From assembly GCA_001790315.1 (NCBI GenBank), contig MGCE01000035.1:1-9472 (forward strand): a DNA stretch of 9,472 bases. Direction: 5' to 3'. The notes beneath the pieces are model-generated. The model was not told the origin of the DNA. It was given only the letters and a program-made list of their open reading frames with translations, and searched no databases. This DNA is from Candidatus Rokubacteria bacterium RIFCSPLOWO2_02_FULL_72_37. GTDB taxonomy: Bacteria; Methylomirabilota; Methylomirabilia; Rokubacteriales; CSP1-6. Position numbers and translations under genes: made by a program. Shown piece by piece: positions 1 through 6,329 of the stretch (positions are counted from its first letter, which is position 1; each line of letters opens with the position of its first letter).

Positions 1-39
1 GACATGGGCGCCACCGTCGCCCGGGTGCTCGGGCGATGA
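1..39 (+). CDS. C-terminal end of an upstream gene, possibly succinyl-CoA synthetase alpha subunit
   Basis: Reading from base 1 in frame 1 gives 12 codons, DMGATVARVLGR, then TGA at 37-39. The string resembles the C-terminal helix of succinate-CoA ligase alpha subunits (SucD), which often ends in a motif like 'SPADxGxTxxxVL'. A sucCD pair just upstream of ndk is common in several bacterial phyla. Both points come from memory of the family, and 12 residues cannot prove the identity. The frame is also supported by the 61-base gap that separates its stop from the ndk start. It could be the tail of some other gene. Confidence 0.45.
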   Translation, partial: DMGATVARVLGR

Positions 40-68
40 CGCCACCCGCATCTGTCTCAGGCCACCCA

Positions 69-80
69 CGGTTGGAACCG
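69..80. repeat. Short dyad upstream of ndk
   Basis: The arms CGGTT (69-73) and AACCG (76-80) form a perfect 5-base inverted repeat around GG. It lies 20 bases before the ndk start and contains a TTGGAA hexamer at 72-77. It could be a small operator or simply chance. There is no T-tract, so it is not a terminator. Confidence 0.15.
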
Positions 81-100
81 GCCCCGCGGCCCCCGCTACA

Positions 101-523
101 ATGACCGAGCGTACGCTCGCCATCATCAAGCCCGATGCCGTCGCCAAGGGCGTCGCCGGCCAGATCCTGAGCCGGATCGAGCAGGGCGGGTTCACCCTCC
201 TGGCCGCCAAGCTGATCCACCTGAGCCACGAGCAGGCGGCGGGCTTCTACATCGTCCACAGGGAGCGGCCGTTCTACGGGAGTCTCTGCTCGTTCATGAC
301 GACGGGCCCGTGCCTGGCTCTGGTGCTCGAGGGCGACGACGTGATCCGTCGCTGGCGCGACCTCATGGGCGCGACCGACCCGGCGAAGGCGGCGCCCGGC
401 ACGATCCGCCGCGACTTCGCCTCGTCCATCGAGTCCAACGCGGTCCACGGCTCCGACTCGGCCGAGTCGGCGGCGTTCGAGGTTTCCTACTTCTTCGCGG
501 CCCTCGAGATCTGTCCGCGCTGA
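101..523 (+). CDS. ndk: Nucleoside diphosphate kinase
   Basis: This cytoplasmic enzyme transfers the gamma phosphate from ATP to nucleoside diphosphates through a phosphohistidine intermediate, balancing NTP and dNTP pools. The 140-residue length is normal for the bacterial family. The N-terminus has the family start ERTLAIIKPDAV (residues 3-14), including the nucleotide-site lysine K10. The active-site signature NAVHGSDSAESA spans 113-124, with catalytic His116. Other conserved positions include Y50, the ERPFY segment (55-59), and GATDP (90-94) before R103. The ATG at 101 is chosen because the conserved region begins three residues later. No Shine-Dalgarno sequence precedes it: the 20 bases upstream are almost all C and G. 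It may therefore be expressed by read-through from the upstream gene or by SD-independent initiation. The next gene appears to overlap its stop codon. Confidence 0.97.
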   Translation: MTERTLAIIKPDAVAKGVAGQILSRIEQGGFTLLAAKLIHLSHEQAAGFYIVHRERPFYGSLCSFMTTGPCLALVLEGDDVIRRWRDLMGATDPAKAAPGTIRRDFASSIESNAVHGSDSAESAAFEVSYFFAALEICPR

Positions 524-1026
524 CGCCCGAGCGGTTCGCCGCGCGCCTCGGCCCCGGCGAGCGCCTCACGACCCTCGGCGCGATCCTGGTCGGCACCGTG
601 GGCACGACGGCGCTCGGCATCCTGTTCGCCCTGGAGAGCGGCAACCCGCGCTGGCTCTTCCTGGGCCTGCCCTTCACGCTCCTGATCCTGGTCGCGGCCT
701 GGTTCGCGCCCACGGCCTACCACCTGGCGGCCGACGGCGTGCGCGTCGAGCGGCGCGCGGGCGCGCGCGTGATCCCGTACCGGGCGATCCGCGGGGTCGA
801 TCGCGAGCCGCGCTCGATCCACGGCTTCACCGTGGCGGCGTGCCGCGGCGTCTTCGGCCGCTTCGGCCGCTTCTGGAGCGCGCAGCTCGGCCTCTACCGG
901 CTGTACGTGACCGACGACGCGCGGGTCGTCTGGCTCGCGACCGACCGCGGCCTCGTCGGCCTCTCGCCAGACCGTCCCGACGAGTTCGTCGCGGCGCTGC
1001 GTCGGCGCGTCGGCGGCGCCGCCTGA
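520..1026 (+). CDS. Small membrane protein with bacterial PH-like domain (CTG start proposed)
   Basis: The open frame after ndk encodes about 168 residues from a CTG at 520-522 that overlaps the ndk TGA at 521-523. Two hydrophobic segments (residues about 17-38 and 45-63) are followed by a soluble domain from about 66 to 165. That domain resembles bacterial PH-like domains of the bPH_5 type. It opens 'YHLAADGVRVERR', has the 'IPYRAIRGV' strand at about 85-93, and ends with 'VWLATDRGLVGLSPDRPDEF' plus a short helix. Such proteins usually sit in the cytoplasmic membrane, and their biochemical role is largely unknown. The frame has no ATG, GTG or TTG between the end of ndk and GTG 598, and starting at 598 would cut into the first membrane helix. 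CTG 520 (or CTG 511) is therefore preferred. An ATG-to-CTG change or a sequencing error would give the same picture. The fold call rests on sequence pattern only. Confidence 0.72.
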   Translation: MTPERFAARLGPGERLTTLGAILVGTVGTTALGILFALESGNPRWLFLGLPFTLLILVAAWFAPTAYHLAADGVRVERRAGARVIPYRAIRGVDREPRSIHGFTVAACRGVFGRFGRFWSAQLGLYRLYVTDDARVVWLATDRGLVGLSPDRPDEFVAALRRRVGGAA

Positions 1027-1058
1027 AACGCGCCGGCGCCGACGGGCGTCGAACCTGG

Positions 1059-1067
1059 TGATAGACT
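1059..1067 (+). promoter_or_regulatory. Candidate extended -10 promoter element
   Basis: TGATAGACT at 1059-1067 matches an extended -10 (TG, one base, then TAGACT) in an otherwise GC-rich gap of 58 bases. Transcription would start near 1074 and give a leader of only about 10 bases that still contains the GGAGG ribosome site. No convincing -35 hexamer lies 16-18 bases upstream, which is tolerated with extended -10 elements. This is a pattern match only. Confidence 0.35.
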
Positions 1068-1073
1068 CCGACC

Positions 1074-1078
1074 GGAGG
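1074..1078 (+). promoter_or_regulatory. Ribosome binding site deciding the start at 1085
   Basis: GGAGG at 1074-1078 lies six bases before ATG 1085. This favours ATG 1085 over the in-frame GTG at 1058, which would put nine polar and charged residues before the signal peptide and has no ribosome site. Confidence 0.75.
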
Positions 1079-1084
1079 CAACCC

Positions 1085-1843
1085 ATGAGAGAGGATCTCC
1101 GCGTCGCGCTCCTGGCGGTCGCCGGCCTCGCCACGCTGCTCGCGGGGGCGCCGGCCGCGTCGGCGGAGGAGTACCGACTGCGGGTCGCGAGCGTCCACGA
1201 GCAGGGGTTCTACGCGTACCTCAAGCCCGGCGAGCTGAGGGACGGCGTGAGCGGGCCCGGTCTCGACCGTCTCGAGCGGAGCCTCGACTCGCGCGACTTC
1301 CCGAGCGGCGCGCTCATCGGTGGGCGCGATCCGGCGCCCGCGCGCGAGTCGGTCGCCCGCGTGTGGGGCGGCGTGCCCGTGCGAATCGAGCCCGCGGGCG
1401 AGTCGGCGACGCACCGGTGGGCGGAGCTCCGGTGGCAGGGCAAGCCCGGCGAGCGGAGCGTGTTCGTGATCGACCAGACGGCCGGCCGGCCCCAGGACGT
1501 CGTCCGCGTCGCGCTCCGGGGCACGGGCCCGCTCCGTCAGTACCAGGTCTACGAGCCGCCCGGCGCCGCGGCCAGGCTGGCGGCGGTCCGGATGCAGCTC
1601 GCCTTCCTCTGGGCCGCGCAGGAGCGGGGCGACGTGTGGACCAAGTACGTCGCGCCTGTCCTCGACCTCGCCCACGGCATCGGTGTCGTCGTCGGGGCCA
1701 ACGCCGGAGGGCTCCTGGCCGATCACGTCTACCTCATCGTGACGCATGCCGAGCGCGCCACGACCTACGAGGCCGTGCTGGCGTGGCGGCAGTCCCCCGA
1801 CGACCGCCAGGCGCCGAGCGACAACTCCAGGAGGCTGTTTTGA
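1085..1843 (+). CDS. Secreted protein of unknown function
   Basis: I do not recognise this 252-residue protein. It begins with a typical Sec signal peptide: charged MREDLR, a hydrophobic core at residues 7-22, and an Ala-Ser-Ala site at 25-27 predicting cleavage before Glu28. The mature part is rich in Arg, Glu and Gly, has no cysteine, and contains no catalytic motif I can name. Tryptophan- and arginine-rich stretches suggest a mixed alpha/beta soluble domain. A moderately hydrophobic, glycine-rich stretch at about 198-219 could be a buried strand-helix region or a weak membrane segment. The polar C-terminus (about 230-252) looks disordered. There is no lipobox, so the protein is periplasmic or exported rather than a lipoprotein. 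It has its own SD and candidate promoter and 113 bases follow it before the ligase, so it is probably a single-gene unit. Confidence 0.8.
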   Translation: MREDLRVALLAVAGLATLLAGAPAASAEEYRLRVASVHEQGFYAYLKPGELRDGVSGPGLDRLERSLDSRDFPSGALIGGRDPAPARESVARVWGGVPVRIEPAGESATHRWAELRWQGKPGERSVFVIDQTAGRPQDVVRVALRGTGPLRQYQVYEPPGAAARLAAVRMQLAFLWAAQERGDVWTKYVAPVLDLAHGIGVVVGANAGGLLADHVYLIVTHAERATTYEAVLAWRQSPDDRQAPSDNSRRLF

Positions 1844-1943
1844 TGCGACGTCGGGGGGAGCGCCGCCGCTCGCCGTGCGAAGGGGCCTGACGCCCCACGG
1901 GGATTCCGCGGGCCCGAGCGTCCCGGCCGGCCCCCGTTTCCGC

Positions 1944-1949
1944 TAGAAT
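1944..1949 (+). promoter_or_regulatory. Candidate -10 element for the ligase-importer operon (possibly leaderless)
   Basis: TAGAAT at 1944-1949 is the most AT-rich hexamer in the 113-base gap. It ends seven bases before the GTG start at 1957, so transcription would begin at or next to the start codon and give a leaderless message. This agrees with the lack of a good Shine-Dalgarno sequence there. No clear -35 element is seen. Inference from pattern only. Confidence 0.35.
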
Positions 1950-1956
1950 CTCGGAC

Positions 1957-3471
1957 GTGACCGCGCTCGCCGCCCTCAACGCCGCGACCTTCTTCGTCGA
2001 CCGCCACGTGGCGGAAGGGCGCGGCGACCGGATCGCGTTCCGCTTCCGGGACCGCTCGCTGACCTATGCCGATGTGGCGGCGAGCGTGGAGGCCGCCGGC
2101 GGGGAGCTGGCGCGGCGCGGCCTCGACGCCGGCGAGCGCGTGTTGCTCGCGCTCCCCGACACGCCGGCGTTCGTGACGGCGTTCTGGGCGGTGGTGAAGC
2201 TCGGTGCGGTCGCCGTGCCCGTCAACACGCTGATGACGGCCGGCGAGTACGAGTTTCTCCTGAACGACAGCCGCGCGCGAATCGCCGTCCTCGCCGAGGA
2301 GGTGGCCCCGCATGTCGCGGCGGCGCGGGGTCGCTGCCCGTGGCTCCGCGAGGTGATCGTGGCCGGCGACGCTCTCGAGCGCGCGCCGGGCGGGCCTGCG
2401 ACGACCCCCCGCACCACGCGCGAGGACATCATGTACTGGGGATACACCTCGGGCTCGACCGGCGCCCCCAAGGCCGCGGTCCATTCGCACAAGGACTTCG
2501 TCGCTGCCGCCGAGCGGGTGGGCCGCGGCGTCTTCGGTCTCGGCTCCGACGACCGCACGTTTTCGGCCTCGAAGATGAGTTTCGCGTTCGGCCTCGGCAA
2601 CACGCTCTACTTCCCGGCGCTCGCCGGCGGGTCGGCGGTGCTGGTGCCGGAGCGCCTGACGCCCGAGCGGGCCTTCGAGGTGATCGAGGCCGAGCGGCCG
2701 ACGGTCTTCTTCGCGGTGCCGACCCTCTACGCGCGCATGCTCGCGCTGGAGGCCGCCGAGCGCCGGTGGGACCTCTCCTCGCTCCGCTTCTGCGTCTCCT
2801 CGGGCGAGGCGCTGCCGCCGGCGCTCTTCGACCGCTGGCGCGAACGCTTCGGGCTCGAGCTGGTGGACGTCGTCGGCTCGACCGAGAACCTGCACGACTT
2901 CATCGCCAACCGTCCGGGCGACGCGCGTCGGGGCTCGGCCGGCCGGCTCGTCCCGGGCTTCGACGCGCGGCTCGAGGACGACGAGGGGCGCCCGGTCCCG
3001 CCGGGGGCCGTCGGCCATCTGCTGATCCGGGGGGAGACCACGGCGCCCTACTACTGGAATCGGCCCGAGCGCACGCGGCAGACGATGGTCGGGGAGTGGC
3101 TCCGGACCGGCGACATGTTCGCGCGCGACGAGGACGGGCGCTTCTACTTCGCCGGCCGCGCGGACGACATGCTCAAGGTGGGCGGCCAGTGGGTCTCTCC
3201 GACGGAGCTGGAGGCGCACCTGGGCGAGCATCCGGCCGTGCTCGAGGCGGCGGTGGTCGGGCGGCCCGACGCCGACGGGCTGGTGCAGGCGCACGCCGCG
3301 GTCGCCCTCAAGGAGGGCGTCGAGGCGAGCGAGGCGCTCCGCGGGGAGCTTCGCAGGTTCCTCGCCGGGCGGCTGCCGGGCTACAAGATCCCGCGCGCGA
3401 TCGAGATCGTTTCCGAGCTGCCGAAGACCGCGACGGGCAAGATCCAGCGGTTCCGGCTGCGCGCGGGGTAG
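1957..3471 (+). CDS. Benzoate-CoA-ligase-family acyl/aryl-CoA synthetase
   Basis: This is an ATP-dependent acid:CoA ligase of the ANL (adenylate-forming) superfamily. It forms an acyl-AMP and then the CoA thioester in the cytoplasm. The 504 residues cover both subdomains. The P-loop YTSGSTGAPKA is at 163-173, and the GSTE motif is at 307-310 within GSTENLHDF. The TGD motif is at 384-386 (ATP ribose contact), and the hinge region follows at about 395-405 with ADDMLKVGGQWVSP. The C-terminal KTATGK holds the catalytic Lys495. The opening 'NAATFFVDRHV', the 'NRPGD' and 'YYWNRPE' segments and the overall length match the benzoate-CoA ligase family (TIGR02262-like) better than acetyl- or long-chain ligases. 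Exact substrate is unknown. GTG 1957 is the first start that keeps the conserved N-terminus. It is followed after two bases by an importer ATPase, suggesting it activates the imported acid. Confidence 0.92.
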   Translation: MTALAALNAATFFVDRHVAEGRGDRIAFRFRDRSLTYADVAASVEAAGGELARRGLDAGERVLLALPDTPAFVTAFWAVVKLGAVAVPVNTLMTAGEYEFLLNDSRARIAVLAEEVAPHVAAARGRCPWLREVIVAGDALERAPGGPATTPRTTREDIMYWGYTSGSTGAPKAAVHSHKDFVAAAERVGRGVFGLGSDDRTFSASKMSFAFGLGNTLYFPALAGGSAVLVPERLTPERAFEVIEAERPTVFFAVPTLYARMLALEAAERRWDLSSLRFCVSSGEALPPALFDRWRERFGLELVDVVGSTENLHDFIANRPGDARRGSAGRLVPGFDARLEDDEGRPVPPGAVGHLLIRGETTAPYYWNRPERTRQTMVGEWLRTGDMFARDEDGRFYFAGRADDMLKVGGQWVSPTELEAHLGEHPAVLEAAVVGRPDADGLVQAHAAVALKEGVEASEALRGELRRFLAGRLPGYKIPRAIEIVSELPKTATGKIQRFRLRAG

Positions 3472-3473
3472 CC

Positions 3474-4256
3474 GTGCGGGTCGTCGTCGATCACGTCTCG
3501 AAGACCTACACCGACCGCCGAGGCCACAGCGTGCCGGCGCTCCACGACGTGAGCCTCACCGTGGAGTCGGAGGAGTTCCTCGCGCTCCTCGGGCCCTCGG
3601 GCTGCGGCAAGTCCACGCTCCTCAACCTCGTCGCGGGGCTCACCGCGCCGAGCGCGGGCGGCGTGCACCTGGAGGGCGAGCCCGCGCGGGGCCGGTCGGC
3701 CACGGCCATGGTGTTCCAGGAGTTCGCGCTGTTCCCGTGGCGCACCGTGCAGGCCAACGTCGAGTTCGGGCTCGAGGAGGCCGGCCTGGGCGCCTCGGAG
3801 CGCGCCCGCCGGGCCCGCGCGCACATCCAGCTCACCGGCCTCGCCGGCTTCGAGAGCAAGTATCCTCACCAGCTGTCCGGCGGCATGCGCCAGCGGGTGG
3901 GGATCGCGCGCGCGCTCGCGGTGGACCCGGCGGTGCTGCTCATGGACGAGCCGTTCTCGGCGCTCGACGCCCAGACGCGCCAGCTCATGCAGGAGGAGCT
4001 GCTCGCGATCTGGGAGCGCACCCGCAAGACGATCGTCTACGTGACGCACAACATCCACGAGGCCGTCTTCATGGCCGATCGTGTCGTGGTCCTCTCCCGA
4101 CGGCCCGGACGCGTGCTCACGATGATCCCGGTCGCCCTCGGGCGTCCGCGGACCGAGGCCATGCTGGGCGAACCCGCGTTCCTCGCCGCGGTGGACCGGA
4201 TCTGGTCGCTGATCAGGTCGCAGGCCCAGGCCGCGCTGCGCGAGGGCGAGGCGTGA
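3474..4256 (+). CDS. NitT/TauT-type ABC importer, ATP-binding protein
   Basis: This is the cytoplasmic ATPase that drives the importer encoded by the next two genes. The 260 residues hold a complete nucleotide-binding domain. Walker A GPSGCGKST is at 40-48, the Q-loop Gln82 is in VFQEFALFPW, and the signature LSGGMRQR is at 134-141. Walker B ends with LLMDEP (Asp158, Glu159), the D-loop is SALD, and the H-loop is His192. The 'FPWRTV' after the Q-loop, 'GGMRQRVGIARAL', and the C-terminal 'VVVLSRRPGRV' segment are typical of the SsuB/TauB/NrtD class for sulfonates, nitrate, thiamine precursors or aromatic acids. Start GTG 3474 is two bases after the ligase stop and places the first beta strand (VVVDHVSKTY) at the N-terminus. 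Its stop overlaps the permease start, so the genes are probably translationally coupled. Substrate cannot be read from this subunit. Confidence 0.93.
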   Translation: MRVVVDHVSKTYTDRRGHSVPALHDVSLTVESEEFLALLGPSGCGKSTLLNLVAGLTAPSAGGVHLEGEPARGRSATAMVFQEFALFPWRTVQANVEFGLEEAGLGASERARRARAHIQLTGLAGFESKYPHQLSGGMRQRVGIARALAVDPAVLLMDEPFSALDAQTRQLMQEELLAIWERTRKTIVYVTHNIHEAVFMADRVVVLSRRPGRVLTMIPVALGRPRTEAMLGEPAFLAAVDRIWSLIRSQAQAALREGEA

Positions 4257-5050
4257 GCACGCGGCTGCCGGTGCCCGACCGCACGCGCGCGCTCGAGCGG
4301 CGCGGCCACCCGGTGGTCCGCGTCGCCTCGCTCGTCACCCTGGTGCTGCTCTGGGAGCTGGTGACGGGCACGGGCTGGGTCCAGCCGCTCTTCCTGCCGT
4401 CCCCGCTCGACGTGCTCGGCACAGGGTTCGAGATGCTCCGCTCGGGCGAGCTCGTGGGCCACGTCATCACGAGTCTCCGTCGCATCGTCCTCGGCTTCGG
4501 GCTGGGCGCGCTGCTGGGCGTCGCGGTGGGGCTCGCCGTCGGCTTCTGGAGCCTCGCCGAGGCCGTCGGCAACCCGCTGATCGCCGCGACGTTCCCGATC
4601 CCGAAGATCGCGCTCCTGCCGCTCCTGATCCTCTGGGTCGGCATCGGCGAGGCCTCGAAGGTGGCGGTCATCATGCTCGGCGTGTTCTTCCCGATGGCCA
4701 TCAACACGTTCGCCGGCGTGCGGACCGCCGACCCGCTGCTCATCCGGGCCGCCGTGAGCTTCGGCGCCGGACGCTGGAGCCTGATCCGCAAGGTGCTGCT
4801 GCCCTCGGCGCTCCCGATGATCTTCGCGGGACTCCGGCTCGGAGCCGGGACCGCGCTGCTGCTGCTCGTGGCAGCGGAGATGATCGCGGCCAACTCGGGG
4901 ATCGGGGCGCTGGTGCTGAACGCGCAGAATCTCATGGAGACGACCAAGCTCATGGTGGGGATCGTGCTGCTCTCGCTGCTCGGCATCTGCTCGCACTGGC
5001 TGCTCGCCCGGCTCGAGCGCCTGGCGCTTCCCTGGCGATCGCACTCGTGA
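4253..5050 (+). CDS. NitT/TauT-type ABC importer, permease
   Basis: This is the inner-membrane subunit (265 residues) forming the translocation path, presumably as a homodimer as in SsuC/TauC. Hydrophobic segments lie at about 21-38, 79-98, 103-125, 130-150 and two further spans in the C-terminal third. The cytoplasmic coupling loop (EAA-type) is at about 165-190, with 'FGAGRWSLIRKVLLPSALP' followed by 'GLRLG', the family hallmark. 'LFLPSPLDVL' at about 46-55 is the characteristic motif after the first helix. The GTG start overlaps the preceding stop as GTGA (4253-4256). A GAGGG sequence at 4242-4246, six bases upstream, can serve as a ribosome site. A gap of 133 bases separates it from the binding-protein gene. 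Confidence 0.93.
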   Translation: MSTRLPVPDRTRALERRGHPVVRVASLVTLVLLWELVTGTGWVQPLFLPSPLDVLGTGFEMLRSGELVGHVITSLRRIVLGFGLGALLGVAVGLAVGFWSLAEAVGNPLIAATFPIPKIALLPLLILWVGIGEASKVAVIMLGVFFPMAINTFAGVRTADPLLIRAAVSFGAGRWSLIRKVLLPSALPMIFAGLRLGAGTALLLLVAAEMIAANSGIGALVLNAQNLMETTKLMVGIVLLSLLGICSHWLLARLERLALPWRSHS

Positions 5051-5170
5051 GCGTGTCCTCGCCCCTGCGGGGGGGTTCGTGAGACCATCGATCGGCCGTC
5101 CGCGCGCGCATCGCCGGCGGGACGGCGGAACCCAGGCCATCGCGTCCGCGCCAGCGGCGCCGGGCGCGCA

Positions 5171-5176
5171 AGGAGA
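5171..5176 (+). promoter_or_regulatory. Ribosome binding site deciding the start at 5184
   Basis: AGGAGA at 5171-5176 (with AAGGAG just before it) lies seven bases before ATG 5184. It supports this start over the in-frame GTG at 5079, which would add 35 Arg- and Ala-rich residues ahead of the signal peptide. Confidence 0.75.
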
Positions 5177-5183
5177 ATCGCGC

Positions 5184-6179
5184 ATGAGGCACGTGCTCGG
5201 AGTGCTGCTCGCGGTCCTGCTCCTCGGCGCCACGCCGGCGTCCGCGCAGGCGCAGAAGGTGAAGCTCGGCGTGCTGAAGCTCACGTCCTCGGCGGTGATC
5301 TTCCTCGGCGTCGAGAAAGGATACTTCAAGGAGTTCGGCGTCGAGCCCGAGCTGATTTTCTTCCAGGCGGCGCAACCGATCGCCGTGGCGCTCGCCTCGG
5401 GCGACATCGACATCGGGGGCACGGGCCTCACCGCCGGTCTGTACAACATCGTCGCGGGCGGCGTCCGGATCTGGGTGGTCGCCGACAAGGGGCGCGAGTG
5501 GCCCGACCACAACCTGACCGCGCTGGTCGTGCGCAAGGATTTGTACGACGCGGGCGTCCACGTACTGCGCGATCTCAAGGGCCGCAAGATCGGGATCACG
5601 CAGGTGGGCTCGACGTTTCATTACAACATGGGCCGCTTCCTCGAGAAGGAGGGGATGGCGCTCCGCGACGTCGAGCTGGTGCCGCTCCAGTCGCTCGGCG
5701 CGATGTCCAACGCGCTCGCGGCGAAGCGGGTGGACGCGATCGTGACCGCGGAGCCGTTCGTCTCCCGCCTCGAGGCCGACACCACGGGCGTGCCGATCGT
5801 GCGCACCGGGGACACCTTCCCCTGGCAGATCGCGGTCATGTTCTACTCGGATAGGTTCGCGAAGGACCGCGCGCGCGCGGTCGCGTTCCTCCGGGGCTAC
5901 GTCAAGGCGTCCCGCCACTACTTCGACGCCGTCATCCGGCAGCGCTCGGGGCCCGGCTACGAGGAGGTGGTCGCGCTCACCGCCAGGTACACGGGCGCGC
6001 CGGCGGCGATCATTCGCAAGGGGTTCCCGTACCAGGACCGCGACGGGCGGCTGCTGCCGGGCGACGTCGGGCGGCAGACCGCGTGGTGGTTCCAGCACGG
6101 ACTCCTGAAGAAGCCGGTCCTGGAGAAGGACATCGTCGACGAGAGCTTTCTCCGCGAGGCGCTCCAGGCGCTCAAGTGA
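5184..6179 (+). CDS. NitT/TauT-type ABC importer, periplasmic substrate-binding protein
   Basis: This is the 331-residue periplasmic receptor that should deliver substrate to the preceding permease. A Sec signal peptide covers residues 1-21, with a leucine-rich core and Ala-Ser-Ala cleavage before Gln22. The mature protein follows the SsuA/TauA/NMT1-like fold pattern. It has a first strand 'KVKLGVLKLTSSAVIFLGVEKGYF' (broken here as residues about 25-48) and 'FFQAAQPIAVALASGDIDIG' ending the first lobe. 'LRDLKGRKIGI' and 'ALAAKRVDAIVTAEPFVSR' contribute to the second lobe and hinge. It lacks a lipobox, so it should be soluble. The family binds sulfonates, nitrate, pyrimidine precursors and aromatic acids. 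The adjacent benzoate-type ligase makes an aromatic or related carboxylate an attractive but unproven guess. The 133-base gap before it holds no clear promoter or terminator, so it may be cotranscribed with the permease. Confidence 0.93.
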   Translation: MRHVLGVLLAVLLLGATPASAQAQKVKLGVLKLTSSAVIFLGVEKGYFKEFGVEPELIFFQAAQPIAVALASGDIDIGGTGLTAGLYNIVAGGVRIWVVADKGREWPDHNLTALVVRKDLYDAGVHVLRDLKGRKIGITQVGSTFHYNMGRFLEKEGMALRDVELVPLQSLGAMSNALAAKRVDAIVTAEPFVSRLEADTTGVPIVRTGDTFPWQIAVMFYSDRFAKDRARAVAFLRGYVKASRHYFDAVIRQRSGPGYEEVVALTARYTGAPAAIIRKGFPYQDRDGRLLPGDVGRQTAWWFQHGLLKKPVLEKDIVDESFLREALQALK

Positions 6180-6230
6180 CCCGCGTCGTCGCCGGCGGGC
6201 GCGGGGGGCGGTGATGATCAACGGATCGGG

Positions 6231-6236
6231 TATCAT
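6231..6236 (+). promoter_or_regulatory. Candidate -10 element upstream of the carboxylase-transporter unit
   Basis: TATCAT at 6231-6236 stands out as an AT-rich hexamer in the 150-base gap between the binding protein and the biotin carboxylase. It would start transcription near 6243, leaving a leader of about 87 bases before ATG 6330. No matching -35 is seen. It marks the likely beginning of a new transcription unit. Confidence 0.3.
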
Positions 6237-6329
6237 GACCCGCGTGAGAACGGAGACGGATGCGGTGCCGGGAGTGCACGCGTGGCGCCTCCGCGCGCGG
6301 GATCCGGGACGCTTCGTGGCGGGCCAGCG

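Noticed and set aside
97..102. TACAAT as a -10 promoter for ndk, with TTGGAA at 72-77 as -35
   Set aside because: The hexamer overlaps the ATG, so transcription would start inside the coding region and lose the start codon. The 19-base spacer is also long.
1882..1896. Hairpin GGGGC-5 bases-GCCCC as a terminator after the secreted protein gene
   Set aside because: The stem is only five base pairs and is not followed by a T-run. Such pairings are common by chance at this GC content.
5062..5072. CCCC-TGC-GGGG hairpin after the permease gene as a terminator
   Set aside because: It has a four-pair stem with only two T residues after the G-run, and the next gene belongs to the same importer.
5079..5183. 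Upstream GTG extension of the NitT/TauT binding protein
   Set aside because: It would place 35 Arg/Ala-rich residues before a classical signal peptide, and the Shine-Dalgarno at 5171 supports ATG 5184.
6214..6236. Inverted repeat ATGAT...ATCAT overlapping the candidate -10 before the biotin carboxylase, as an operator
   Set aside because: The five-base arms with a 13-base spacer do not extend and are within chance.
6282..6329. Upstream GTG extension of the biotin carboxylase
   Set aside because: The 16 added residues have no family similarity, and the conserved start KVLIANRGEIA follows ATG 6330 directly.
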